Position numbers and translations under genes: made by a program
Shown here: positions 18,310 through 26,963 of the stretch, in pieces
How positions within the stretch are numbered: the first letter of the stretch is position 1
Layout: each line of letters starts with the position of its first letter
DNA from: Alistipes sp.
GTDB taxonomy: Bacteria; Bacteroidota; Bacteroidia; Bacteroidales; Rikenellaceae
Direction: 5' to 3'
Assembly: GCA_017381935.1 (NCBI GenBank)
Contig: JAFOBG010000032.1
Location: 1-64,000, forward strand
DNA length: 64,000 nt
The notes under the pieces: model-generated
The model's input: only the letters and a program-made list of their open reading frames with translations
What the model was told of the DNA's origin: nothing
Databases searched by the model: none

Positions 18310-19785
18310 CTACTCTATCACAACATAGCTTGCTGCACGACCGTCAGGATATACTCCGTCGATACTGCGCACCTTATCTGTCATTTTGTTAAGGTCTGTC
18401 AGTGAGGTTATAGCTCTGTCATTGATATGAGTGATAACAAAACCCTCTCTTACTCGTGCTCGTGCAAGTAATCCACCTTGACTTACCTGTGCTACTTGTA
18501 CACCACCACGAATATCGAGTTTTTTGCACAATTTTGAGTCTATATCAACAAATCGGCCCCCTAAAACCTTAACCACATCTACGGCATCAGCCGAAAGCAA
18601 CTCTGCTTTTCCTGCCTTATTACGCAAAGTAACGTCAAAATGTTTCACATTTTCGCCTCTTTTTACAGAAATTTTTACCTTGTCGTTAGGTCGATGCTTT
18701 CCAATTTGCTCTCCGAGTTTGGTAGGCGCATCTATCTGAACACCGTCAATGGCAATAATTACATCACCCTTGCGTAGGCCCGCCTCAGAGGCTGCACCAT
18801 CCTCAGAAACAGAGGCTACATAAGCTCCACCAACCTCAGTGATGCCTGTGTCTTTGCCCATGTTGTCAACAAAATCCTGGTCAATGTAACGATATGTAAT
18901 ACCAAGAAGTGCACGCTGTACTACACCATACTCCTTAAGGTCATCAACAACTTTTCGTACGATAGTCTCAGGGACAGCAAATGAATAGCCAATATAGCTT
19001 CCTGTAGAGGATTTGATAACGGTATTAATACCTACTAACTCTCCACGAGCATTTACAAGCGCACCTCCTGAGTTTCCAGGATTTACAGCGGCATCGGTTT
19101 GGATAAATGACTCAAGACGGAAATCATCTGGTATAACGTCAAGTTGGCGAGCTTTGGCACTTACAATACCTGCAGTAATTGTAGATTGTAGGTCAAATGG
19201 GGAACCTATAGCAAGTACCCACTCTCCAAGACGTAGTGCGTCAGAACTACCAAAGGCAAGAGTTGGCAAATCCTCTCCGTCAACCTTTATCAAAGCCACA
19301 TCTGTTGCAGGGTCTGTACCGATAAGACGGGCATCAAAGGCTCTGCCATCATTGAGTTTAACACGTAGTTTGGTGGCGTTGTCAACAACGTGGTTGTTTG
19401 TAACAATATAGCCATCAGTAGAGATAATAACTCCCGAACCGCCAGAGCGCTGCTCTCGCTTGCGAGGTCCTTGCTCCTGAGGGATGCCGAAGAACTCAAA
19501 AAATGGATTGTATCCACTCGGCATTGAGACCTCCGAAATCACTTCAATATTAACTACAGCCTTAACTGCATTCTCTGCGGCATAAGTGAGGTCAGGATAT
19601 CCACCTTGCTCATAAGATGTAAAGTGAGCACCTAATGCTGGAGCATGCTCTACAACTCTCTCAACGACTTGTACCTCACCATTACTTTTGCTACCTATTA
19701 AATATACCGTTGTAGCTGCACCTATCACAGCTGATAATAGACTAAGTCCGATAATTGATAGTGTCTTTTTCATAGTTGTGTTCAT
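18310..19785 (-). CDS. HtrA/Deg-family serine protease
   Basis: A periplasmic quality-control protease, 491 residues. An N-terminal helix (about 8-30) serves as signal or anchor. The trypsin-like domain shows the full triad: His132 (TNNHVVDNA), Asp162 (ATDVALIKV) and Ser239 (NPGNSGGALVN). Two PDZ domains follow; the first contains GLRKGDVIIAIDG (about 345-360) and the second, weaker one covers about 405-480. The length matches DegP/DegQ proteins. MNTTMKK offers two nearby ATGs; I kept the first. Upstream lies TAGCTTTG at 19806-19813, overlapping one arm of a 13-base inverted repeat. Confidence 0.93.
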   Translation of the reverse strand: MNTTMKKTLSIIGLSLLSAVIGAATTVYLIGSKSNGEVQVVERVVEHAPALGAHFTSYEQGGYPDLTYAAENAVKAVVNIEVISEVSMPSGYNPFFEFFGIPQEQGPRKREQRSGGSGVIISTDGYIVTNNHVVDNATKLRVKLNDGRAFDARLIGTDPATDVALIKVDGEDLPTLAFGSSDALRLGEWVLAIGSPFDLQSTITAGIVSAKARQLDVIPDDFRLESFIQTDAAVNPGNSGGALVNARGELVGINTVIKSSTGSYIGYSFAVPETIVRKVVDDLKEYGVVQRALLGITYRYIDQDFVDNMGKDTGITEVGGAYVASVSEDGAASEAGLRKGDVIIAIDGVQIDAPTKLGEQIGKHRPNDKVKISVKRGENVKHFDVTLRNKAGKAELLSADAVDVVKVLGGRFVDIDSKLCKKLDIRGGVQVAQVSQGGLLARARVREGFVITHINDRAITSLTDLNKMTDKVRSIDGVYPDGRAASYVVIE

Positions 19786-19805
19786 TTTTTTTCGTAAAAG
19801 TAACG

Positions 19806-19879
19806 CAAAGCTATTGGCTATTATTGTATGAATAGCAGTTTTTATTTCCTCTATCTATAAACAAAAAATAGCCAATAGC
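19806..19879. promoter_or_regulatory. HtrA upstream region with a 13-base inverted repeat
   Basis: GCTATTGGCTATT (19810-19822) and AATAGCCAATAGC (19867-19879) are exact inverted copies 44 bases apart. The minus-strand -7 candidate TAGCTTTG (19806-19813) overlaps the nearer arm, so binding there, or looping between the arms, could control htrA. Confidence 0.4.
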
Positions 19880-19900
19880 AAAAGGCTAAAGGCTAATAAT

Positions 19901-19928
19901 AAAAAAGGTGGTGCAATCACACCACCTT
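19901..19928 (-). terminator. Terminator of the KbaZ-like gene
   Basis: AAGGTGGTG and CACCACCTT form a 9-bp stem; the minus strand reads a T6 run after it. Confidence 0.8.
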
Positions 19929-19935
19929 GTGCATA

Positions 19936-21162
19936 TTAGAGCATCTTGTTCAAATCAACGATGTTGAATGCGTAGAAGTACTTGTCCATATCGTGCTCAA
20001 TTCTGTCAAGAACGATATTCTCAGGATCCATACCTACACGCTTAAGGTTCTCATAAAGAGAGTTGCGAGCAACAAGAGCCTCAGGCTTCTGCCAGATATA
20101 ACGGCAACCTGTCTTAACGAGCCAAGCACGACGCTCTGGGTCGATTTCGTAGAAGTCAACACCCTTCTCAGACTCAAGCAACCACTTCTTCCAACGGTTT
20201 GACTCATAAACAAGACGAGTGAGTACCTCGGTGATGTTAGAGAGCATAGCTACACGACCTGCGTTGTAGTACTCAACCTCTTTAGCCTCAAGCTCCTCAA
20301 GAGCCTCATACTCGCTGATAGTGAATTCTGGGCCAACATTAGCACCGCCCATACCACAAAGAGGGTAGTCCTGAGGGTTGCTTACGCCGTCAGTGTAGTG
20401 GCCCTTGATGTAACTGCCAAGTGGACGAACCTTTGAAGTGAGTTTCTTAGCAACCTCACCGTCAAAGAGAGTTGTGTGGAGGTCAGTACCAACCTTACCA
20501 ACGATAAAGCAAGGCCATACGTCAGCAAGACCTACTGCAGCAAGACCCTCCTTAAGCTCTACGAGGAATGTATCGAAAGTAGTATCATCAGCAAGACCGC
20601 CGTGAACCTCCTCAGTACCTACCTCATAAGAGATTTCAGGGTAGTTGTTCTGACGACGGAACTTCTCGCAGTGCTCGATAAGTTCAACAGTACGACGAAC
20701 AACGAGATGGATGTCGATAACCTCGCCCTTAGGAACATTGATATCAACGGTTGGGTCAACGTGGATAAGGTCGAAGCCTGCAGCGATAGCAGCCTCGAAT
20801 GATGCCTTAACAGCATTCATAGCACGCTCGGTCTCCCAGCGCTCTGTGTTTTGCTTATCTTTGAGCCATGGCCCACCGTGGTCAACAGCGATGATACAAT
20901 CACCAGTAAAGTTAATAGCCTCACACTCCATACGGCAAACCTTAACGAAGTCGGCAGGAGTCATGCCTGTATAACCACCGTCAGTGTCAATCTGATTGAG
21001 TGTAGCCGCAAAATAGATAGGTGCATTGTTACGCTTTGCAGAGCGGATAGATGCACGAATAACTGCAGAAGAGTTTGGACAAGCTGCGAAGATGGTGCGC
21101 TTTACACCAGTCTGCTCCTCAAGCTCAGCCATACGCTGTAAAAGTCTTTCGGTTTTAGCCAT
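19936..21162 (-). CDS. KbaZ/GatZ-like tagatose-bisphosphate aldolase subunit homologue
   Basis: 408 residues related to GatZ/KbaZ, the non-catalytic partners of class II tagatose-1,6-bisphosphate aldolases. The TIM-barrel pattern is seen in FAACPNSSAVIRASIRSA, CIIAVDHGGPWL, DLIHVDPTVD and ISYEVGTEEVHGG. In this family the protein stabilises a GatY/KbaY subunit, but no such catalytic gene is nearby, so this copy may work alone or with a distant partner. The gene is monocistronic, with TATCTTTG at 21215-21222 upstream and a terminator after it. The family call is fairly sure; the reaction is not established. Confidence 0.75.
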   Translation of the reverse strand: MAKTERLLQRMAELEEQTGVKRTIFAACPNSSAVIRASIRSAKRNNAPIYFAATLNQIDTDGGYTGMTPADFVKVCRMECEAINFTGDCIIAVDHGGPWLKDKQNTERWETERAMNAVKASFEAAIAAGFDLIHVDPTVDINVPKGEVIDIHLVVRRTVELIEHCEKFRRQNNYPEISYEVGTEEVHGGLADDTTFDTFLVELKEGLAAVGLADVWPCFIVGKVGTDLHTTLFDGEVAKKLTSKVRPLGSYIKGHYTDGVSNPQDYPLCGMGGANVGPEFTISEYEALEELEAKEVEYYNAGRVAMLSNITEVLTRLVYESNRWKKWLLESEKGVDFYEIDPERRAWLVKTGCRYIWQKPEALVARNSLYENLKRVGMDPENIVLDRIEHDMDKYFYAFNIVDLNKML

Positions 21163-21214
21163 TTCTTTCTAGAATTATTTAACTTATTAGATTTATGGAT
21201 TTAACTTAACGCTA

Positions 21215-21222
21215 CAAAGATA
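21215..21222 (-). promoter_or_regulatory. -7 element of the KbaZ-like gene
   Basis: Minus-strand TATCTTTG, 52 bases ahead of the start codon. It is divergent from the acyltransferase promoter at 21239-21271. Confidence 0.55.
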
Positions 21223-21238
21223 CAGATTTTTATAACAA

Positions 21239-21271
21239 TTTGCACGATTTGTGAAAAAATTATTATCTTTG
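21239..21271 (+). promoter_or_regulatory. Promoter of the acyltransferase gene
   Basis: TTTG at 21239-21242 and TATCTTTG at 21264-21271, spaced 21 bases. Confidence 0.7.
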
Positions 21272-21360
21272 CAAAGTATATTGCACATAAAAGTTGTCAT
21301 TTGGCATTGTCAAACTGCCAGATGCGATGTTTTTTACAAAAGAGAGAAAATAATTTGGTG

Positions 21361-22527
21361 ATGGAAAATACTCAATCATTTTTTGATGACATTCGTGCTT
21401 ATCATGATGAGGAGATTCCGGGTGTGGTAGAGAAGATTGCTGCAGACCCGTTATTGATTCCTGCGGCGCAGTTTGTCTTTCCAAATTTGGATATAGAGCA
21501 GGTCAGAGCGTTAATCCGTTCTTGCCAGACATCTTATGATATTCAGCGTAAAATAATGTACCCTGCCATTGGCGGTATTATTCACCGTACAATGCGTAAT
21601 TTTACTACAGAGGGTTGTGATAGAGTGCCGGAAACCAACGGTTGGTTGTTTATTTCTAATCATAGAGATATTACACTCGATGCGATGCTTATGCAGTATG
21701 CCCTTTTTGGGAATAATCTGCCGACAACAGATATTTCGTTGGGAGATAATCTGTTGAGAACTCCTCTTGTCTTTGAACTTTGTAAGGCTAACTATATGAT
21801 TAAGGTTATCCGCAAGGATGACGTTTCGATGCGAGAGTTTTTGGAGAATTCACGCCATTTGTCTGAGTATATCCGATTTAGAATTAATGAGCTGGGCCGT
21901 TCTGTATGGATTGCTCAGCGCAATGGTCGTACAAAGGATGGAAAAGACTTGACAGAGCCTGGTATTATCAAGATGTTCGGTCTTAGTGGTACTTCGGATT
22001 TCGTGGAGACATTCTCACAACTCCATATTGCTCCTGTAGCAATCAGCTATCAGTATGAGCCTTGTGATGTATTTAAGGCTGTTGAGTTGTGTCGTCGTCG
22101 TAATGATGCACCTTATCATAAGGCTGAAAATGAGGATTTCTTAAGTATCCTGACAGGTATTAAGGCATATAAAGGTGATACAAATATGACCTTCTGCGAG
22201 CCTATCTCTAAACAGGAACTTGAGGCTATTGCAGAGCTCCCTCGAGCAGAGCAGTGTAAAGCGTTGGCAGACCTTATTGACCGTCGAATTATCACAGAGT
22301 ACAAACTCTTTGATACAAACTATATTGCTTACGATATTTTGCACGGCACACATCGTTTTTCTAACTATTACACCTCAGAAGCAGAGCAGCAGTTTGCTAT
22401 ATATCTTGTTCGCTCAAATGCTCAGTTTGAGGTTATGGGTGTAGATAAGGATGTAGCACGAGAGATTCTTCTCGGTATATATGCAAATCCGGTTGAAGCA
22501 AAGCTTAATTTGGGAATAAACTTGTAG
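21361..22527 (+). CDS. PlsC-like 1-acylglycerol-3-phosphate acyltransferase family protein
   Basis: 388 residues. The centre holds LFISNHRDITLDAML, which looks like the acyltransferase active-site block, and VWIAQRNGRTKDG, which resembles the substrate-binding motif. The spacing is His-x5-Asp rather than the textbook His-x4-Asp. Such enzymes acylate lysophosphatidate or related lipids at the inner membrane. I chose ATG 21361 (MENTQSFFDD) because the longer TTG frame starts only about 25 bases after the predicted transcription start and codes for nothing recognisable. The small membrane protein at 22532 follows after four bases, so they are co-transcribed. The exact acceptor is unknown. Confidence 0.7.
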   Translation: MENTQSFFDDIRAYHDEEIPGVVEKIAADPLLIPAAQFVFPNLDIEQVRALIRSCQTSYDIQRKIMYPAIGGIIHRTMRNFTTEGCDRVPETNGWLFISNHRDITLDAMLMQYALFGNNLPTTDISLGDNLLRTPLVFELCKANYMIKVIRKDDVSMREFLENSRHLSEYIRFRINELGRSVWIAQRNGRTKDGKDLTEPGIIKMFGLSGTSDFVETFSQLHIAPVAISYQYEPCDVFKAVELCRRRNDAPYHKAENEDFLSILTGIKAYKGDTNMTFCEPISKQELEAIAELPRAEQCKALADLIDRRIITEYKLFDTNYIAYDILHGTHRFSNYYTSEAEQQFAIYLVRSNAQFEVMGVDKDVAREILLGIYANPVEAKLNLGINL

Positions 22528-22531
22528 AAAT

Positions 22532-22972
22532 ATGAAAAAGTTTTGGTCAGTAACGTTATTGTTGCTCATTGCAGTAGGTGCAGTAGTATTCTATTTCCGA
22601 TTCTACTTTGTTTTTGGAGAGGGTGTGAAGAGTGGAGAACTTAACTATGTCGTTAAGAAGGGTCTTATCTTTAAGACATACGAGGGTAAACTTATTCAGT
22701 CGGGCATACGTTCTAAGGCTGCTGGCTCTATACAGTCTTATGAGTTTGACTTCTCTGTTGAGAATAAAGAGGTGGCTGAGCGCCTGATGCTTCAAGGTGG
22801 TAAGATTGTCGAGTTACGTTATAAGGAGTACTTCGGAGCCTTGCCATGGAGAGGATTTACAAAGTATATCGTCGATAGTATCATTACACATGATGTCCCG
22901 GCACTTCCTGAGGCCTCTGTAATAGAGGATAAGGTAGAACAGCTCTCTGAGCCTGTGCAGCTGACAGAGTAA
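22532..22972 (+). CDS. Small membrane-anchored protein of unknown function
   Basis: 146 residues with one N-terminal membrane helix (about 5-28, FWSVTLLLLIAVGAVVFYF), then a beta-rich extracytoplasmic part of about 100 residues (YVVKKGLIFKTYEGKLIQSG) and an acidic tail. I do not recognise a named family. It starts four bases after the acyltransferase stop and is followed by a terminator, so it shares that transcript. An envelope or lipid-related role is suggested only by that linkage. Confidence 0.65.
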   Translation: MKKFWSVTLLLLIAVGAVVFYFRFYFVFGEGVKSGELNYVVKKGLIFKTYEGKLIQSGIRSKAAGSIQSYEFDFSVENKEVAERLMLQGGKIVELRYKEYFGALPWRGFTKYIVDSIITHDVPALPEASVIEDKVEQLSEPVQLTE

Positions 22973-22992
22973 ACTTTCAGTTGAAATATGAT

Positions 22993-23035
22993 AGAGCCTT
23001 AACACTCTTAAACAATGGGTGTAGGGCTCTTTTTG
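22993..23035 (+). terminator. Terminator after the acyltransferase operon
   Basis: AGAGCC and GGCTCT arms with inner complementary bases, followed by a T5 run. Confidence 0.7.
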
Positions 23036-23101
23036 GTTTATTTCATCCACGCAACTGAAATTAACTACAGTTGATAGTAGCCTAAAAAGGCGGATTCATA
23101 T

Positions 23102-23132
23102 TTTGCATATTAAAATATTTATATTATCTTTG
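23102..23132 (+). promoter_or_regulatory. Promoter of the coiled-coil/zapA operon
   Basis: TTTG at 23102-23105 and TATCTTTG at 23125-23132, spaced 19 bases, 20 bases ahead of ATG 23152. Confidence 0.8.
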
Positions 23133-23151
23133 TCGTATATAATAGGAGACT

Positions 23152-23445
23152 ATGGCTGAAAATGAGATAGTACAGAGATTGGAGACGAGCGTAAATAAGT
23201 TGCTGGAGAAATATACTTTGGCTTCAGATGAGGTGGCTCGTTTACAGATGCTTACCGCTGCGCAGCAGCGTAAAATACGTACTCTTCAGCAGCAACTCTC
23301 CAAGACCGAGAAGGCTTTGGCACAGGCTCAGTTATCGGGGGCTATTGTCTCTGGTGAGGGCGATGCTAAGGTGGCAAAATCACAAATTAACCGTTTATTG
23401 CGGGAGGTTGAAAAGTGTATAGAACTTGTCTCGGCAACAAATTAG
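23152..23445 (+). CDS. Small coiled-coil protein upstream of zapA
   Basis: 97 residues, predicted helical along most of the length, with heptad-like Leu and Gln patterns (LQMLTAAQQRKIRTLQQQLS) and no membrane segment. zapA begins 19 bases later, and an arrangement of a small coiled-coil gene before zapA is common in this phylum. It may take part in Z-ring assembly in the way ZapB does, but that is inference from size, coiled coil and position. Confidence 0.7.
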   Translation: MAENEIVQRLETSVNKLLEKYTLASDEVARLQMLTAAQQRKIRTLQQQLSKTEKALAQAQLSGAIVSGEGDAKVAKSQINRLLREVEKCIELVSATN

Positions 23446-23464
23446 GATGTTTTTTGGATGACGT

Positions 23465-23749
23465 ATGGCAGTAAGAGAGCATACATTTACACTACTTGGC
23501 AAAAAGTACAAGATAGATATTCCCGATCAGCTTGAGGAGGCTTTTCGTATGGGTGAGCGCAGACTTAACGCTCAACTACTCGAAAAGATGAAGGATAAAA
23601 CCGATGGCTACAACGATAGAGACTATCTTGCACTTGTTGCATTGGAGTTGGCAACAGAGGTTGTGTGTCTTGAGCATGATAACGCTGTAGAGCCTGATAA
23701 TGAGTCTCTTGCCGCACTAATAGAGAAGATAGAGAGTACTTTAAAGTAG
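23465..23749 (+). CDS. zapA: Cell division protein ZapA
   Basis: 94 residues. ZapA binds FtsZ in the cytoplasm and promotes bundling of the Z-ring. The N-terminus EHTFTLLGKKYKIDIPDQLE and the following AFRMGERRLNAQLLEKMKD match the ZapA globular head, and the C-terminal part is the dimerising helix (YLALVALELATEVV). It lies in an operon with the coiled-coil gene upstream, and a probable 6S RNA follows. Confidence 0.85.
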   Translation: MAVREHTFTLLGKKYKIDIPDQLEEAFRMGERRLNAQLLEKMKDKTDGYNDRDYLALVALELATEVVCLEHDNAVEPDNESLAALIEKIESTLK

Positions 23750-23787
23750 GTTTTACTTTACCGGTTCTTTACATATAGGAAATATAC

Positions 23788-23985
23788 CCGCATAGATTCC
23801 TTTCGTTTTGCGAAACTGAACATTTTTTACATTGGGGCAGTCTCAATTGTCAAAACCAGGCCTTGTAGCCGGCAACGGTGAGTACCGCGTGTACCGATGG
23901 AAGGTTGCGATTACTCGCAGAACCCCACACATGACTTTTCGACAGATTCGTCATTACCTAACAAGGAGTCTAATGCGGTTTTTTT
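23788..23985 (+). ncRNA. ssrS: Probable 6S RNA (ssrS)
   Basis: The 414-base gap between zapA and rny holds a structured, non-coding stretch of about 190 bases. Its ends pair: CCGCAT-AGA-TCCTT (from 23788) with AAGGA-TCT-ATGCGG (to 23978), followed directly by a T7 run. A second arm is TTGGGG (about 23833) with CCCCA (about 23927). A terminal hairpin lies around CGGTGAGTAC/GTGTACCG. Size, a rod-like fold with internal bubbles and the position next to zapA all fit 6S RNA, which binds the primary-sigma RNA polymerase holoenzyme. I see no good TAnnTTTG promoter just upstream, so read-through from zapA is possible. The stem pairing is seen directly; the family name is inferred. Confidence 0.7.
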
Positions 23986-24163
23986 ATTTGTTGTGAAAGT
24001 AGCAACTGCTGTCGCTAACCTGTTTATTGTCAATGGGAGGTACTTCAAGTATTACCAATCGACTCAAAATAGGCCGAGCGTTGTATTTGCACAATAGTTA
24101 CAACAAAATAATTTTTAATAGTAAAATAGACAACTTTTAAACAATATATAAACCAAACACACT

Positions 24164-25693
24164 ATGGAATACACAATTATTTTAGCGATTGCCGTAGTTG
24201 TTTCGGCCTTGGTTGGAGGTTTGACTTATTGGTTAGTCAAGTCTCGTACGCAGGCGATGATTCGCGAGGCGGAGACAGAGGCTGAGATGATAAAGAAGGA
24301 GAAAGCCCTTCAGGCAAAAGAGAAGTTTATACAACTCAAAAGTGAGCATGATCGTGCTGTTAACGAGCGAAATCAGAAGGTAAAGGAGGCCGAGCAGCGT
24401 GTGCGTCAGGCCGAGCAGAACCTTCAGCACCAGCAGAAAGAGTTGGATAAGAAACTGGCAGAGAATGATAAGGTAAAGGCTAAGATGGAGGCGCAGATTG
24501 CATCTCTTGAGGAGCGTAAAGGTGAACTTGCTCAGTTGATGAATGAGCAGAATTCTCGTCTTGAACAGATCTCAGGCATGACTGCAGAGGAGGCCAAAAA
24601 TACCCTTATTGAGAATATGAAGGCTGAGGCTAAGAGTGAAGCGGCTGCCTATATTAATGAGACTATCGAGGAGGCGAAACTTACAGCTACCAAAGAGGCT
24701 AAGCGTATCATTGTAGCCTCTATTCAGAGAGTGGCAACCGAGACTGCTATTGAGAACTCTGTAACAGTATTTAATATCGACTCTGAGGACGTTAAGGGTC
24801 GTATTATTGGTCGTGAGGGTCGTAATATACGAGCTCTTGAGGCTGCAACAGGTATTGAGATTATCGTTGATGATACGCCTGAGGCTATTATCTTGAGTGG
24901 CTTTGATCCTGTTCGTCGTGAGATTGCTCGTTTGGCTCTACACCAGCTTGTAACCGATGGCCGAATTCACCCTGCACGTATTGAGGAGGTTGTGGCAAAG
25001 GTGAAAAAGCAGATTGAGGAGGAGATTGTTGAGGTAGGTAAGCGTACAGCTATTGACCTTGGTATTCATGGTCTGCACCCTGAACTTATTCGCCTTATAG
25101 GTAAGATGAAGTATCGTTCTTCTTATGGACAGAATCTGTTACAGCACGCTCGTGAAACTGCAAACCTTGCCGGTATTATGGCTGCAGAGTTAGGCCTTAA
25201 CCCTAAGTCGGCTCGCCGTGCCGGTCTGTTACACGATATAGGTAAGGTGCCTGATGATGAGCCAGAGTTGCCACATGCAATTATTGGTCAGAAACTTGCT
25301 GAGAAGTATAAGGAGAAGGCTGATGTATGCAATGCTATTGGAGCTCACCATGATGAGACAGAGATGACATCTATGATTGCACCTATTATTCAGGTTTGTG
25401 ATGCTATCTCTGGCGCACGCCCTGGTGCACGTCGTGAGGTTATCGAGTCTTATATCAAGCGTTTGAAGGAGATGGAGGATATTGCTCTCTCTTATGAGGG
25501 CGTAGTAAAGACTTACGCTATTCAGGCTGGTCGTGAACTACGTGTAATCGTAGGCGCTGATAAGCTCTCTGATAGCGAGTCTGAGGCTCTGTCTCATGAT
25601 ATTGCAAAGCGTATTCAGGATGAGATGACATACCCTGGACAGGTGAAGATTACTGTTATTCGTGAGACTCGTTCTGTAAGTTACGCAAAGTAG
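24164..25693 (+). CDS. rny: Ribonuclease Y
   Basis: A membrane-anchored endoribonuclease that starts mRNA decay. 509 residues, the standard size. Order of parts: an N-terminal membrane helix (about 4-24); a long coiled coil rich in Glu, Lys and Gln (about 28-190); a KH domain with [20 protein letters not shown] (about 210-230); an HD domain with the LLHDIGK motif and GAHHDE (about 330-410); and a C-terminal RNase Y domain. It follows the 6S RNA locus and ends in a terminator shared with adk. Confidence 0.96.
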   Translation: MEYTIILAIAVVVSALVGGLTYWLVKSRTQAMIREAETEAEMIKKEKALQAKEKFIQLKSEHDRAVNERNQKVKEAEQRVRQAEQNLQHQQKELDKKLAENDKVKAKMEAQIASLEERKGELAQLMNEQNSRLEQISGMTAEEAKNTLIENMKAEAKSEAAAYINETIEEAKLTATKEAKRIIVASIQRVATETAIENSVTVFNIDSEDVKGRIIGREGRNIRALEAATGIEIIVDDTPEAIILSGFDPVRREIARLALHQLVTDGRIHPARIEEVVAKVKKQIEEEIVEVGKRTAIDLGIHGLHPELIRLIGKMKYRSSYGQNLLQHARETANLAGIMAAELGLNPKSARRAGLLHDIGKVPDDEPELPHAIIGQKLAEKYKEKADVCNAIGAHHDETEMTSMIAPIIQVCDAISGARPGARREVIESYIKRLKEMEDIALSYEGVVKTYAIQAGRELRVIVGADKLSDSESEALSHDIAKRIQDEMTYPGQVKITVIRETRSVSYAK

Positions 25694-25713
25694 CAATTTA
25701 TACATATACCAAT

Positions 25714-25743
25714 AAAAATGGCGGCAAATTTGCCGCTATTTTT
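25714..25743. terminator. Bidirectional terminator between rny and adk
   Basis: AAAAATGGCGGCAAA and TTTGCCGCTATTTTT form a palindromic hairpin with A- and T-runs on either side. Confidence 0.9.
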
Positions 25744-25760
25744 ATGCTCTTTTGTCTCTA

Positions 25761-26336
25761 CTATAGTAATTTCTCTATCTGAGCTGAGATGCGCTCAAAT
25801 ACCTCCTCAATAGTGCCGAGGCTTGGAACTGCTACATACTTACCCTGTGCGCAGTAATAATCTGCGACTACGGCTGTTTGAGAGTTGTAAATCTCAATTC
25901 GGTTACGAATAACCTCTTCAGAAGCGTCATCAGCACGACCAGACTCTTTGCCACGGAGTAAGATGCGTTTTACAAGCTCCTCTTCAGGAACATCCATATA
26001 GATCATCAGATCTACAGAGTCGTTCATCTTCTCAAGAAGGACGTCGAAAGCCTCTGCTTGAGCCGTTGTGCGAGGAAAACCGTCAAAAATTGTACCTTTG
26101 ATATCCTGATGCTCTGCAAGATAGTTCTCCACCATGCCTATAACTATGCTGTCTGGAGCAAGCTCACCACGAGATATGTACTCCTGCATCTGTACGCCTA
26201 GCGGAGTCTGTGCCTTAATCTGTGAGCGAATAATCTCGCCTGTAGATATGTGCGAAAGAGAAAAACGCTTCTCTAAAAGCTCTGACTGAGTGCCTTTGCC
26301 ACAGCCCGGAGCACCAAATAATACTATATTTAACAT
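25761..26336 (-). CDS. adk: Adenylate kinase
   Basis: A cytoplasmic enzyme that converts ATP and AMP to two ADP. 191 residues, the short-lid form. Motifs: P-loop FGAPGCGKGTQS (residues 6-17), DGFPRTTAQAEAFD for AMP binding, and GRADDASEEVIRNRI near the lid. A lone gene convergent with rny, with minus-strand TATCTTTG at 26362-26369 upstream. Confidence 0.96.
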   Translation of the reverse strand: MLNIVLFGAPGCGKGTQSELLEKRFSLSHISTGEIIRSQIKAQTPLGVQMQEYISRGELAPDSIVIGMVENYLAEHQDIKGTIFDGFPRTTAQAEAFDVLLEKMNDSVDLMIYMDVPEEELVKRILLRGKESGRADDASEEVIRNRIEIYNSQTAVVADYYCAQGKYVAVPSLGTIEEVFERISAQIEKLL

Positions 26337-26361
26337 AACCTAAATCGTTCTAATCGTGCCA

Positions 26362-26369
26362 CAAAGATA
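26362..26369 (-). promoter_or_regulatory. -7 element of adk
   Basis: Minus-strand TATCTTTG, 26 bases ahead of the start codon; no clear -33 element. Confidence 0.55.
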
Positions 26370-26438
26370 ATAAATTTTTTGAAGAAATAATCTGTATTCG
26401 TTAAAAAAGTATCGTTTATTTGTTAATATTGATGATGA

Positions 26439-26470
26439 TTTGGAAATTTAAATAAAGGTTTTTAACTTTG
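26439..26470 (+). promoter_or_regulatory. Promoter of the rSAM/lipoprotein operon
   Basis: TTTG at 26439-26442 and TAACTTTG at 26463-26470, spaced 20 bases. The predicted transcription start near 26477 excludes a TTG start at 26468 and supports ATG 26504 for the first gene. Confidence 0.8.
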
Positions 26471-26503
26471 TATGGGTTAAAGTTGAATCTAATACGCAAG
26501 ATT

Positions 26504-26959
26504 ATGAGAAAGTCATTATTTTTCCTGTTAAGTTTGCTTGGTTTTAGCATCTCTTGTGAAAAAGAGGAGGGAAAGGGAGATAATAATGGTGAGCAACCAT
26601 GTATGTATGGAACTCCAACCAGAGCTTATACTGTTAGGGGTAAGGTTACAGATAGCAAGGGACATCCAATCAAGGGTATTGTTGTGGTATCAAAGAACAT
26701 AGATTCATTTGGCAACAATCCGACAATGAGTGCTGTTACTGGTTCAGATGGAACATTTGTTACCAATACAATTAAGACTATGGATCTTAACTCTGGAGTG
26801 TTGACATTCCATGATGTTGATGGAGAGCAGAATGGTGGACAGTTTAAGAGCCAAGATGTTGAGCTCTCAAAATTACCTTCAGATAAGATTGCTGATGGAG
26901 ATGGGAATTGGTTTATGGGTGGATATACACTTACAGCAGATGTGAAAATGGAGGAATAG
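26504..26959 (+). CDS. Radical SAM-associated lipoprotein with MYGTP motif
   Basis: 151 residues. A lipoprotein signal ends at SISC (Cys18), followed by an acidic linker and then CMYGTPTRAY (33-42). Next comes a beta-sandwich of the carboxypeptidase regulatory type (YTVRGKVTDSKGHPIKGIVV, 42-61), a fold common in Bacteroidota surface proteins. MYGTP recurs in the next, much shorter lipoprotein, and a radical SAM/SPASM enzyme follows, so the motif region is a candidate for modification. This matches the class NCBI names as the lipoprotein of an rSAM/lipoprotein system (recalled as TIGR04134; not searched). The start is ATG 26504, from the promoter position. The modification itself is inference. 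Confidence 0.75.
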   Translation: MRKSLFFLLSLLGFSISCEKEEGKGDNNGEQPCMYGTPTRAYTVRGKVTDSKGHPIKGIVVVSKNIDSFGNNPTMSAVTGSDGTFVTNTIKTMDLNSGVLTFHDVDGEQNGGQFKSQDVELSKLPSDKIADGDGNWFMGGYTLTADVKMEE

Positions 26960-26963
26960 CTGT

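Noticed and set aside
23897..24097. 66-codon open frame between zapA and rny
   Set aside because: It overlaps the structured 6S-like RNA, has no recognisable start region and no protein-like composition.
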